Origin: UBA10427 sp003500135
GTDB lineage: Bacteria; Bacteroidota; Bacteroidia; Cytophagales; Cyclobacteriaceae
NCBI GenBank assembly: GCA_963966275.1
Contig: CAWZYQ010000069.1
Coordinates: 1 to 18,876 of the forward strand
Direction of reading: 5' to 3'
DNA: 18,876 nt
Below are positions 8,173 through 16,629 of this stretch, one piece after another. The number at the start of each line of letters is the position of its first letter. Within the stretch, counting starts at the first letter, position 1. Below the pieces are notes generated by a model. It saw nothing but the letters and a program-made list of their open reading frames with translations. It searched no databases and had not been told where the DNA came from. Both the position numbers and the translations under genes were made by a program.

Positions 8173-9702
8173 TTATTCCCACTCAATGGTAGCAGGAGGT
8201 TTCGAGCTGATGTCGTACACTACCCGGTTCACATCGGCTACTTTATTGATTATTTCGTTAGATACATCGCTCAGAAAGTCATACGGCAGGTGGCACCAGT
8301 CTGCGGTCATGCCGTCTACACTGGTCACTGCACGCAGGGCAACCACATTTTTGTACGTTCGTTCATCGCCCATCACACCAACCGACTGAATAGGGGTGAG
8401 CATTGCCCCTGCCTGCCATACGTCATCGTATAGACCGGCAGATTTCAACCTCGAAATAAATATGTGGTCCACTTCCTGAAGCGTGGCTACCTTTTCCGCC
8501 GTCACTTCACCCAGGATGCGTATGCCCAGCCCCGGACCCGGGAAGGGGTGTCTGCCCAAAATGGTTTCAGGAATTTCGAGCGTACGACCTACACGTCTTA
8601 CTTCGTCTTTGAACAGGGTGTTAAGAGGCTCAACCACTTTCAGATTCATTTTCTCTGGTAATCCACCCACGTTGTGGTGCGATTTGATGGTTGCCGAAGG
8701 GCCTTTCACCGATACCGATTCAATGACATCGGGATAAATAGTGCCCTGACCAAGCCAACTGACATCCGCTATCGTGTGGGCCTCTTCATCAAATACTTCA
8801 ATGAAGGTCCGGCCAATGGCTTTTCTTTTATCTTCAGGGTCAATTTTGCCTTTTAAGGCATCGTAAAATCTTTGTTTGGAATCTACTCCCTTCACATTGA
8901 GGCCCAGACTTTTATAAGATTCCAGCACATCTTCAAACTCGTGTTTGCGCAACAGGCCGTTATCTACAAAAATGCAATAAAGGTTTTTTCCTATAGCATG
9001 GTGGATCAGCATGGCCGCAACAGAGCTGTCTACGCCACCGCTTAACCCAAGTACTACCTTGTCATTTCCAAGTTGTTTTTGCAGGCCTGCCACGGTACTT
9101 TCCACAAATACGTCCGGTGTCCAGTCCTGATTACACCCACAAATATGCACGACAAAGTTACGAAGAAGGGTCTTGCCTTCCGTTGAATGCGTCACTTCGG
9201 GATGGAACTGGATGCCGTAAGTGTTTTCGTTTTCCAGTTTGTAGGCAGCAACTTTCACCGATTCGGTACTGGCAATCACCTGAAAATTATTGGGTAGCTC
9301 GGTGATGGTATCGCCATGAGACATCCATACCTGAGAATTGAGGGTGAGTTCTTTTAAAAGGTCGTGATGCTGGTCGATATGGTTTAGCCTTGCTCTGCCA
9401 TATTCGCGTATGGAGGAAGGTAATACGTGTCCGCCGGCCAGATGCGCCATCATTTGGGCGCCATAACAAATACCCAATACCGGTACTTTTTGCCTAAACC
9501 GGTCCAGGTCGATAATGGGAGCATCTTCTTCTCTAACAGAGCACGGACTTCCTGAAAGGATCACGCCTTTCAGGTTTTCAATGTTTTCAGGAATATCGTT
9601 GTATGGATGGATTTCACAGTATACGTTGAGTTCGCGGACCCTGCGGGCTATCAGCTGAGTATATTGCGAACCGAAATCAATGATGAGTATTTGTTCAGAC
9701 AT
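8173..9702 (-). CDS. guaA: GMP synthase (glutamine-hydrolysing)
   Basis: This 509-residue cytoplasmic enzyme makes GMP from XMP, ATP and glutamine. The class I glutamine amidotransferase domain is N-terminal, with nucleophile C79 in GICYG and the H167/E169 pair in FHPE. The ATP pyrophosphatase domain follows, with its PP-loop SGGVDSS at 221-227. The C-terminal dimerisation domain ends in PPATIEWE. The start at 9702 (MSEQILIIDFGSQ) is chosen because the family begins there; an in-frame ATG at 9738 would add 12 residues that overlap the likely promoter. It is the first gene of a unit with the binding-fold protein and hemL. Confidence 0.97.
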   Translation of the reverse strand: MSEQILIIDFGSQYTQLIARRVRELNVYCEIHPYNDIPENIENLKGVILSGSPCSVREEDAPIIDLDRFRQKVPVLGICYGAQMMAHLAGGHVLPSSIREYGRARLNHIDQHHDLLKELTLNSQVWMSHGDTITELPNNFQVIASTESVKVAAYKLENENTYGIQFHPEVTHSTEGKTLLRNFVVHICGCNQDWTPDVFVESTVAGLQKQLGNDKVVLGLSGGVDSSVAAMLIHHAIGKNLYCIFVDNGLLRKHEFEDVLESYKSLGLNVKGVDSKQRFYDALKGKIDPEDKRKAIGRTFIEVFDEEAHTIADVSWLGQGTIYPDVIESVSVKGPSATIKSHHNVGGLPEKMNLKVVEPLNTLFKDEVRRVGRTLEIPETILGRHPFPGPGLGIRILGEVTAEKVATLQEVDHIFISRLKSAGLYDDVWQAGAMLTPIQSVGVMGDERTYKNVVALRAVTSVDGMTADWCHLPYDFLSDVSNEIINKVADVNRVVYDISSKPPATIEWE

Positions 9703-9706
9703 GCTG

Positions 9707-9738
9707 CAAAAATAGCGCTCCCATTCAAATACAACCAA
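9707..9738 (-). promoter_or_regulatory. Candidate guaA promoter, very close to the start codon
   Basis: On the minus strand TTGG (9735-9738), a 20-bp spacer and TATTTTTG (9707-9714) fit the TTG-N17-23-TAnnTTTG consensus. Only four bases separate the -7 element from the guaA ATG at 9702, so the transcript would be leaderless or nearly so if this promoter is used. An alternative promoter further upstream was not evident. Confidence 0.4.
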
Positions 9739-9765
9739 TAGAAAGTGTAAATAATCGGCAAAGGC

Positions 9766-9788
9766 GCTTTATAAGGTTTTTATAAAGC
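9766..9788. other. AT-rich inverted repeat between the TonB receptor gene and guaA
   Basis: GCTTTATAA (9766-9774) and TTATAAAGC (9780-9788) form a perfect 9-bp inverted repeat around a 5-bp loop. No run of T follows on either strand, so it is a poor intrinsic terminator. It lies about 36 nt after the TonB-dependent receptor stop and about 28 bp upstream of the candidate guaA -33 element. It could be a weak terminator or a protein-binding site; the sequence does not decide. Confidence 0.4.
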
Positions 9789-9823
9789 CATTTGTAATGA
9801 TAAATCGGAGATTTTTCCGGGCA

Positions 9824-12181
9824 TTATAGCTGATAACTCATGCTGAGTAGGATCATGCGCGTATCCCTGTTGTAAACAAAAGATTGACTAAAATCTTCAC
9901 CATTGTTTTCTCCGGCAAAGTTGAATGTATTAAAAATGTCGCGTAGTGAAAGGTTTAGTGAAGCCTTGTCTTTCAATATTTTTTTGGAAAAGCTCATATC
10001 CACATAATATCTGGCCAAGTCCCTGCCCTGAGCTTCAATCTCGGGGGCTTCATAGTAACCATTCACCTGCCAGTTGATGTCAAACGGTATTTTTAAATCA
10101 GAGGTAAGTTTGGCATTCCAGGTGATACCGTCATTGGTATAATTGTCATCCAAATTTCTACCATCTACCTGTGCTCTGAATAGGGAGTAGCTGGCGTTGA
10201 TATTCCAACCCGGCATTATTTTTCCGACATTAATAAATTCAATACCGTAGGTGGTGGCGGAGTTTAAATTGGCAGGATTCCGGTAGGAAATGCCGTTGTC
10301 GACCTGGACAATATAATCGACCCATCCATCAGTATACCGGTAAAACAGATTTGTGGTGAGCTGCCAGTTCTCTTTGTCCAGCATATGTCCGAATTCAAGG
10401 GATTGTATATATTCAGGTTGAAGGTCAGGGTTTCCCTGTCTTACATTCAAGGAGTCTGAAATATCCTGAAAAGGATTCAGTCGGCGTGGACTGGGACGGT
10501 CAATTCTTCTGCTGTATGTGAATTTTAAGGTATTTTGCTTATCCAGAAAGTACCTGAACTGGGCACTGGGGAACCAATCGGTGTACTGTTGCTTATTTTC
10601 CTCTCCGGTGGTAATAAGGTTTGTATTTACCGTGGTGTTTTCCATTCTTACGCCAGCTGAAAAACCAAAAGCATCAATTTCACGACTTAATATAAGGTAA
10701 GCTGCATTGATCTGATCCTGATAGAGAAATCGGTTACTAACCTCATCATTTTTTATAAAATTGCCAGAATTCATATCCATTTGTTCGTATAGGTAGTCGG
10801 TATCTAGGTCTCTGTAAATCAGTTTGTAACCCGTTTCTATCTTTCCGATTTCAGTAGGTTGTGCGTAGTCTACCTGCGCAACCACATTTGTTAAGTACTG
10901 CTGAATAGTAGCCCGCTCATTGCCAGTGAGTGTCTCATCACCCGGCACATAGGTACCTGAATACACATCAATATCCTGTATTTCTTCCTGATCACGGTAC
11001 GAGTGGCTGACGAAGGCTTTGAACTCTTTTTCTTCATTGTCAAAAAGACGGGTGTAGATCAGCGCATTACCAACGCTTGAATTATTTTCTGTTTCATTAT
11101 TGATACGGGCATATTCGTTCAGTAGCTCCCCGGTAGTAAGGTCAGTGATCCTGCTTTGATTAAGTTCGCGATCCTGTTCATCTTCCATATTGAATGTACC
11201 TTCGTAACTCAATTTGTTTTTTTTCCAGATATAGTCTCCTCCAAAATTGAATGTGTGCTCCCAGTCACTTCGATTATTTGTGCCTTCCTGTTTTAGTAGT
11301 TGATTGTTGTCATATGTTTCCCTGCGGGTGCTTGAGTTATCTAACCTTTTCCATTGTCGGAAACTGTAACCTCCGTATACGTTGAAATTCTTTTTGCTTG
11401 CATTCATTCGCAGGGAAGCATTAATTCGCTCACGGTTCCCCAGGGTCAGTTCGGCTTTTCCCGAATTGCCTAACCCTTCTCCTTGTTTGAGTTTTATATT
11501 GATCACACCACCTTCGCCTTGTGCATCGTATTTGGCATTGGGATTTGTTACAATACTAATTTTATCAACCATGGCGGCAGGAATTTGCTCCAGGTCTGAT
11601 GCCAGAACAGAGTTTCTTCCGTCAATGAGAATATTGGTGTTCGAACTTCCTCTGAGACTAATATTGCCATCCTGATCAACGTTGATCGAAGGAGTATTTC
11701 GCAAAATATCGACAACGCTACCCCCCTGGTTGGATAGGTTCCTTTCAGGGTTGATTTCGATCCCTTCCATGGTTGCATTGAAAGAGCTCTCCACCTTTTC
11801 AGCTTTCACCACCACCTCTTTCAGCTGTGTGGTTTCCGAAGCAAGTTTGATTTCACCCAGATTAATATCCTGGTCGACCTTTATTTCTTCAATTGTTTTA
11901 TCGGAATAACCTACAAATGAGGCCAATAAACGGTATTCACCTTCTTTAACCTTAAGTTGAAACTGCCCCTGATCGTCACTTGTAGCACCCGCAGCCGGTG
12001 TATCTGAACCAATTGGGTATAAGGCTATTTGAGTGAATGGTACACGCTCACCGTTTTCTTCGTCTTTAACCGAACCCGTAATTTTGTGAATGGATTGTGC
12101 AAATACTGAGGCGCTGCACCATGAGATGATAAATAATAAAACTGTCGCTCGCAAATCTCCCTTTAAACATTTCATGTACAT
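9824..12181 (-). CDS. TonB-dependent receptor-like outer-membrane protein with carboxypeptidase-regulatory domain
   Basis: The 785-residue product has a Sec signal peptide ending near FAQ (residues 27-29). A carboxypeptidase-D regulatory-like beta-sandwich follows (about 31-115, ITGSVKDEENGERVPFTQIALYP), then the linker LKEVVVKAEKV (120-130). The plug domain spans about 135-232, including SLRGSSNTNILIDGR and NAKYDAQGEGGVINIKLK. The remaining ~550 residues form the outer-membrane barrel of the beta-barrel-3 type (TWYDGV-like FYRYTDGWVDYIVQVDNG, then NPANLNSATTYGIE). Substrate cannot be read from sequence; no SusD partner or anti-sigma factor is adjacent. Two in-frame ATGs occur (12181 and 12175); either leaves the signal peptide intact. 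It begins only 57 bp after hisB with no clear promoter or terminator in between, so readthrough from the his operon is possible. Confidence 0.9.
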   Translation of the reverse strand: MYMKCLKGDLRATVLLFIISWCSASVFAQSIHKITGSVKDEENGERVPFTQIALYPIGSDTPAAGATSDDQGQFQLKVKEGEYRLLASFVGYSDKTIEEIKVDQDINLGEIKLASETTQLKEVVVKAEKVESSFNATMEGIEINPERNLSNQGGSVVDILRNTPSINVDQDGNISLRGSSNTNILIDGRNSVLASDLEQIPAAMVDKISIVTNPNAKYDAQGEGGVINIKLKQGEGLGNSGKAELTLGNRERINASLRMNASKKNFNVYGGYSFRQWKRLDNSSTRRETYDNNQLLKQEGTNNRSDWEHTFNFGGDYIWKKNKLSYEGTFNMEDEQDRELNQSRITDLTTGELLNEYARINNETENNSSVGNALIYTRLFDNEEKEFKAFVSHSYRDQEEIQDIDVYSGTYVPGDETLTGNERATIQQYLTNVVAQVDYAQPTEIGKIETGYKLIYRDLDTDYLYEQMDMNSGNFIKNDEVSNRFLYQDQINAAYLILSREIDAFGFSAGVRMENTTVNTNLITTGEENKQQYTDWFPSAQFRYFLDKQNTLKFTYSRRIDRPSPRRLNPFQDISDSLNVRQGNPDLQPEYIQSLEFGHMLDKENWQLTTNLFYRYTDGWVDYIVQVDNGISYRNPANLNSATTYGIEFINVGKIMPGWNINASYSLFRAQVDGRNLDDNYTNDGITWNAKLTSDLKIPFDINWQVNGYYEAPEIEAQGRDLARYYVDMSFSKKILKDKASLNLSLRDIFNTFNFAGENNGEDFSQSFVYNRDTRMILLSMSYQL

Positions 12182-12238
12182 ACAACAGTTATGGTATGTT
12201 TATGTTTATTAAGCTTGCGTTAAAACTGAAATCGTATT

Positions 12239-13342
12239 CTAGAGCGTTCCCTTCGTACTGGGTAGTTTGTCTTTTTCAGCTGGGTTTCTTTTTACCGCCA
12301 TTTTTATGGCTCGGGCCCACGCTTTAAAAATGGCCTCTATCTTGTGGTGTTCATTTTTACCTTCAGCTTTAATGTTCAGGTTAGATCTGGAGGTGTCAGA
12401 AAAGCTTTTGAAAAAGTGGTAGAACATTTCTGTGGGCATTTCACCAATTTTTTCTCTTTTAAATCCAGCTTCCCACATTAACCAGGGCCTTCCGCCAAAA
12501 TCAATGGCCACCTGGGCGAGGCAATCATCCATGGGCAATAGAAATCCATAGCGCGATATGCCTTTTTTATCACCGAGTGCATTAAGAAAGCATTCGCCCA
12601 AAGCAAGTGCAGTATCTTCTATGGTATGGTGTTCATCAACTTCAAGATCACCGTCAACCTTGATATTTAGGTCCATGCTGCCGTGTTTACCCAGTTGATC
12701 GAGCATGTGGTCAAAAAAGGCAATGCCTGTGGTGATGCCCGTGTTGCCCTGACCATCGAGGTTCAGTTCGATAGATATCCTGGTTTCGTTGGTGTTTCGG
12801 GTAATTGATGCTTTTCGTGGAGGGAAAGCAAGAAGGTCATAGATCTCTTTCCAGCCCTTAACAGTAGAGGAGGCATTTTCTGAATTTTTATTTGATAGTA
12901 AAATACCCTGACAACCAAGATTTTTAGCCAGTTGCATATCAGTTTCACGGTCGCCTATCACAAATGAATTGGCCAGATCGTAATCGCTATTCATGTAGTG
13001 CCTGAGCATACCTGTACCTGGCTTTCTGGTCTCTTTGTTTTCATACTCAAAAGAACGGTCGATCAGTATTTCTTTGAAATGTATGTTTTCTCCTTCAAGA
13101 ATGTCGAGCATCTTTTGGTGTGCGGGCCAAAATGTTTCTTCAGGAAATGAATCGGTACCTAATCCATCCTGGTTGGTAACCATGACAAGTTCAAAATCGA
13201 GCTCTTCCGATATTTTTCTTAAATAACTAATGGCTTCCGGTAAAAACGCCAGTTTTTCCAGTGAATCAACCTGGAAATCTGATGGAGGCTCAACGATAAT
13301 AGTTCCGTCACGGTCGATGAATAAGACTTTAGGCTTTTCCAT
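12239..13342 (-). CDS. hisB: Bifunctional histidinol-phosphatase / imidazoleglycerol-phosphate dehydratase
   Basis: This 367-residue cytoplasmic protein catalyses steps 6 and 8 of histidine synthesis. The N-terminal HAD phosphatase has the nucleophile and acid D10/D12 in FIDRDGT and the metal-binding IGDRETD (129-135). The C-terminal dehydratase has its metal-binding histidine motifs: FFDHMLDQ (209-216), DEHHTIED (236-243) and EHHKIEAIFKA (331-341). The zinc-loop cysteines known from E. coli HisB are absent; the equivalent stretch reads LIDRSFEYENKETRKP (93-108). The ATG at 13342 places the DRDGT motif at residue 10, as usual; a longer frame to 13420 would overlap hisC. It lies 2 nt after the hisC stop codon and is the last his gene here. 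Confidence 0.96.
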   Translation of the reverse strand: MEKPKVLFIDRDGTIIVEPPSDFQVDSLEKLAFLPEAISYLRKISEELDFELVMVTNQDGLGTDSFPEETFWPAHQKMLDILEGENIHFKEILIDRSFEYENKETRKPGTGMLRHYMNSDYDLANSFVIGDRETDMQLAKNLGCQGILLSNKNSENASSTVKGWKEIYDLLAFPPRKASITRNTNETRISIELNLDGQGNTGITTGIAFFDHMLDQLGKHGSMDLNIKVDGDLEVDEHHTIEDTALALGECFLNALGDKKGISRYGFLLPMDDCLAQVAIDFGGRPWLMWEAGFKREKIGEMPTEMFYHFFKSFSDTSRSNLNIKAEGKNEHHKIEAIFKAWARAIKMAVKRNPAEKDKLPSTKGTL

Positions 13343-13344
13343 TT

Positions 13345-14394
13345 TTAATTCAGAATCTCTTTTAAATATTTTAAAAACATCCGGTTTTCTTCTTCCGTGC
13401 CCACCGTAATCCGCAAACAATCATCACAAAGCTTCACTTTAGACCGGTCCCTAACTATCACCAGGTGTTGGATCAATTTTTGATAAATGCCGTGTGCATC
13501 AGCAATTTTGACCAATAAAAAATTAGCATCGGAGGGGTAAACTGTTTGTATTTCAGGCACTTCGGAAAGTGCGCTTGCCAGGTTTTCTTTTTCTGAAAGA
13601 ATATCCTGTACCATTTTGTCTTTAACTGCTGATTTATCGAGAGCCTCCAGGGCCAGCGACTGTGTGGCGGCATTAATATTATAAGGAGGCTTGATCTTAT
13701 TCAGCACGTTTATCAGGTCGGCATGTGCAAATGCCATACCGAGGCGCAATGCTGCCAGCCCCCATGCCTTGCTAAAAGTTTGTAAAACAACCAGGTTTTC
13801 AAACTCTCCCAATCTTTCGGTCCAGGATGGTGCATCGTAAAAATCAATGTAGGCCTCATCAATGACCACAATTCCACCAAAATTGTTGAGAATCTTTTCA
13901 ACATGTGCCATCTTCATGGCATTACCGCTTGGATTATTCGGTGAACAGATGAAAATCAATTTGGTATTGCTGTCGCTATTCGCAATTACATCCTCTACCT
14001 GTATTTGAAATTCAGGAGACAACGGAACCTCTTTCACCGAAACATTATTAATATCAGCGCTCACTTTATACATGCCATACGTGGGCGGCATAATGATCAC
14101 CTCATCCTTACCGGGTTCACAAAAAGCACGAATCAGAAGATCTATAGGTTCATCGCTGCCATTTCCCAGAAAAATCTGATCGGCAACCACATTTTTCATT
14201 GGCGCCAACTTTTCCTTGATCAATTTCTGATAGGGATCAGGGTATCGGTTGTATGCATTATGCGTTACGGAACCATAGGGGTTTTCGTTGGCATCCAGAA
14301 ATACACCCTCTTTACCGGTATATTCATCCCGCGCGGATGAATAGGGTTTTATACTTCGAATATGCGGACGCAGCAGTTGATCGTACTTATTCAT
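13345..14394 (-). CDS. hisC: Histidinol-phosphate aminotransferase
   Basis: This 349-residue pyridoxal-phosphate enzyme of fold type I transfers the amino group from glutamate to imidazole-acetol phosphate (step 7). Visible motifs are DANENPYG (34-41), the cofactor-contacting SPNNPSG (151-157), DEAYIDF (179-185), the Schiff-base lysine K209 in QTFSKAWGLAALRLG, and the substrate-binding R328 in CLRITVG. Its length is typical for the family. The start overlaps the end of hisD by 8 nt and its stop is 2 nt before hisB, so it sits inside a tightly packed operon. Confidence 0.97.
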   Translation of the reverse strand: MNKYDQLLRPHIRSIKPYSSARDEYTGKEGVFLDANENPYGSVTHNAYNRYPDPYQKLIKEKLAPMKNVVADQIFLGNGSDEPIDLLIRAFCEPGKDEVIIMPPTYGMYKVSADINNVSVKEVPLSPEFQIQVEDVIANSDSNTKLIFICSPNNPSGNAMKMAHVEKILNNFGGIVVIDEAYIDFYDAPSWTERLGEFENLVVLQTFSKAWGLAALRLGMAFAHADLINVLNKIKPPYNINAATQSLALEALDKSAVKDKMVQDILSEKENLASALSEVPEIQTVYPSDANFLLVKIADAHGIYQKLIQHLVIVRDRSKVKLCDDCLRITVGTEEENRMFLKYLKEILN

Positions 14395-15679
14395 TCTCTA
14401 TCGATTTCAATCGTAGTGTTACTGCATTTTTGTGTGCAGTCAGGCCTTCTGCTTCGGCCATTACTTCTACTTTGGGTCCCAGGTTCCTGATTCCTTCCTT
14501 ATTCAACCTCTGGAATGTGATTTTTTTCAAGTAGCTATCCAGTGATACCCCACTGTACGCCAGGGCCGATTCATTGGTTGGAAGGGTATGATTGGTGCCT
14601 GAAGCATAATCACCCACGGATTCAGGTGTAAGGTGACCGAGAAATATAGAGCCGGCGTTGATCACTTTTTCGGCGAGGCTGTCGGCGTCATCGGTGGCTA
14701 AAATCAGGTGTTCGGGTGCATATTGGTTAATAATTTCCATCGCCCTGGTTTTACCATTCACAAAAATGGCGACACTGTTATCCAGTGATTGAGAAGCCAC
14801 TCTTTTCCGTGGCAATTGCTCAAGCTGCTTTTCCACCTCAACACGAACTTTATCTATCATGGCCCCATCGGTGGAAACCAGAAGTACCTGGCTGTCAATA
14901 CCATGTTCGGCCTGGGATAGCAAATCACTGGCCACAAAAGCAGGATTGGAGCTTTCATCAGCAAGAACTGCCACCTCACTCGGCCCGGCAGGCATGTCGA
15001 TGGCCACACCGTCTTGTGTGATCAGTTGTTTGGCTGCGGTTACATACTGGTTGCCCGGTCCGAAGATCTTGTACACCTTCGGCACTGATTTGGTTCCATA
15101 TGCCATGGCGGCTATGGCCTGGGCGCCACCCACTTTCACTATCGTTTTAACGCCGGAAACTTTAGCTGCATAAAGTATGGCAGGGTGTATTTCACCGTTT
15201 TTGTTAGGGGGCGTACATAAAACAATTTCTGAACAGCCTGCAATTCGGGCCGGTATCGCCAGCATAAGCACCGAGCTGAACAGGGGAGCAGTGCCCCCGG
15301 GAACATATAAGCCTATTTTTTCAATGGCCACTCCTTTGCGCCGGCAAACTACACCCGGCATGGTTTCCACTTCCATTAAGCCTTGTTGCTGTGCGCGGTG
15401 GAATTTTTCAATATTCTCACTGGCCAGGCTTATGGCCTCCTTCAATTCAGCGGATGTTTTTTGAATAGCAGCCTCTATCTCGCTGTCTGAAACCTGCAGA
15501 TGATCAAGGTCTACATGGTCGTATTCCCGGGTAAATTTTATAAGTGCAATGTCGCCCTTATTTTTTACCGACTTCAAAATGGGCTTGACCACTTTTTTAA
15601 TTTTCTTCAGCTTCTGGACGGGTCTTGAAAGGGCTTCTTTTAAGATTTCCTCGTCCGGATTTTGATATACCTTATACAT
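14387..15679 (-). CDS. hisD: Histidinol dehydrogenase
   Basis: The 430-residue zinc enzyme oxidises L-histidinol to L-histidine in two NAD-dependent steps, the last reaction of the pathway. By comparison with the E. coli enzyme, the zinc ligands are Q256 and H259 (SQAEHG), D357 (ESVGDYASG) and H416 (GLTAHK); the catalytic E323/H324 are in APEHL. GPGNQYVTAAK (207-217) is also conserved. The start at 15679 shares one base with the hisG stop (TAATG on the minus strand), a typical coupled junction; a longer frame to 15757 would lie inside hisG. The 3' end overlaps hisC by 8 nt. Confidence 0.97.
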   Translation of the reverse strand: MYKVYQNPDEEILKEALSRPVQKLKKIKKVVKPILKSVKNKGDIALIKFTREYDHVDLDHLQVSDSEIEAAIQKTSAELKEAISLASENIEKFHRAQQQGLMEVETMPGVVCRRKGVAIEKIGLYVPGGTAPLFSSVLMLAIPARIAGCSEIVLCTPPNKNGEIHPAILYAAKVSGVKTIVKVGGAQAIAAMAYGTKSVPKVYKIFGPGNQYVTAAKQLITQDGVAIDMPAGPSEVAVLADESSNPAFVASDLLSQAEHGIDSQVLLVSTDGAMIDKVRVEVEKQLEQLPRKRVASQSLDNSVAIFVNGKTRAMEIINQYAPEHLILATDDADSLAEKVINAGSIFLGHLTPESVGDYASGTNHTLPTNESALAYSGVSLDSYLKKITFQRLNKEGIRNLGPKVEVMAEAEGLTAHKNAVTLRLKSIENE

Positions 15680-16539
15680 TATAAAATCATTTTCTCTATA
15701 GGTACCACCAATATTCCCTCTGCACCTGCTTTGCGCAATTTTTCGATTTTTTCCCAAAACAGATCCTCATTGATCACAGAATGAAGTGAACTCCACCCTT
15801 CCTGCGCCAATGGAAGCACGGTTGGACTTCGCATACCGGGCAATATTTTAATTATTTCTTCCAGCGATTCGTTAGGGGCGTTGAGCAGTATATATTTAAA
15901 GTTCTTGCCATTTTGTACCGATTCAATCCTGAATAGCAGTTGGTCCAGTATTTCCTGCTTTTCTGCGGTAAGCTCGTCACTTGCTACCATAACGGCTTCT
16001 GAATTGAAAATGGTTTCTACTTCTTTCAATCCATTGCTCAGCAAAGTGCTGCCGCTGCTCACGATGTCACAAACTGCGTCTGCCAGACCGATACTTGGTG
16101 CAATTTCAACCGATCCGCTAATTTCATGAATATCTGCCTTAACACCGTGCTGATCGAGAAAGTTTTTCAAAATATTGGGATATGACGTGGCAATGCTTTT
16201 GCCCTGAAAGTCAGAAACGCCGTTGTAAGTTTCAGATTTGGGCAATGCTAGGCTTAAGCGGCACTTTGAAAAGCCCAGTCGCTTCACGATTTTCAGGTTT
16301 ATATTCATTTCGGCCACCACATTTTCTCCTACAATGCCAATGTCGGCTACATTATCTTTAACGTAACCGGGAATATCGTCATCGCGAAGAAAGAGGAACT
16401 CCATAGGGAAGTTGTGTGAAGAAGCTTTTAGTTTACCGGCGCCATTACGAAATTTTATGCCACCTTCTTTGATCAGGTTTAATGAGTCTTCACTTAAACG
16501 CCCTTTTTTTTGGACTGCTAAACGCAAAGTTGATTTCAT
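15679..16539 (-). CDS. hisG: ATP phosphoribosyltransferase, long form
   Basis: This 286-residue enzyme condenses ATP with PRPP, the committed step of histidine synthesis. It starts LRLAVQKKGRLSEDS, has DIGIVGENV (66-74) and the PRPP-binding segment around GLADAVCDIVSSGSTL. The C-terminal ~75 residues (from about 212) form the ACT-like regulatory domain of the long HisG type, ending GILVVPIEKMIL. Long-form enzymes are inhibited by histidine and do not require HisZ. It is the first gene of hisGDCB and is preceded by a histidine-rich leader ORF, so both enzyme activity and transcription are probably controlled by histidine. Confidence 0.97.
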   Translation of the reverse strand: MKSTLRLAVQKKGRLSEDSLNLIKEGGIKFRNGAGKLKASSHNFPMEFLFLRDDDIPGYVKDNVADIGIVGENVVAEMNINLKIVKRLGFSKCRLSLALPKSETYNGVSDFQGKSIATSYPNILKNFLDQHGVKADIHEISGSVEIAPSIGLADAVCDIVSSGSTLLSNGLKEVETIFNSEAVMVASDELTAEKQEILDQLLFRIESVQNGKNFKYILLNAPNESLEEIIKILPGMRSPTVLPLAQEGWSSLHSVINEDLFWEKIEKLRKAGAEGILVVPIEKMIL

Positions 16540-16595
16540 GAAATTAAGATTTAAACGTATGTTAAGTAGAAATATAAACAGGTTTGAGAAACAGC

Positions 16596-16629
16596 AATAG
16601 TGACTTAGGCACCATTAATGGCAATGGTG
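16596..16629 (-). promoter_or_regulatory. Mutually exclusive hairpins of the his attenuator
   Basis: In the minus-strand transcript the segment AATGGTG (16610-16616), which begins within the leader stop codon, can pair upstream with CACCATT (16623-16629, the last His codons) over 7 bp and a 6-nt loop. It can instead pair downstream with CACTATT (16596-16602) over 7 bp with one G·U and a 7-nt loop. Both hairpins cannot form together. The second is followed by the moderately U-rich GCTGTTTCTC. No strong GC stem with a U-run is present before hisG, so the off-state could be Rho-dependent or translational. Confidence 0.6.

Noticed and set aside
16601..16612. 12-mer TGACTTAGGCAC also found at 18827-18838, as a possible shared regulatory site
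   Set aside because: About ten identical 12-mer pairs are expected by chance in a window of this size; the flanks do not match.
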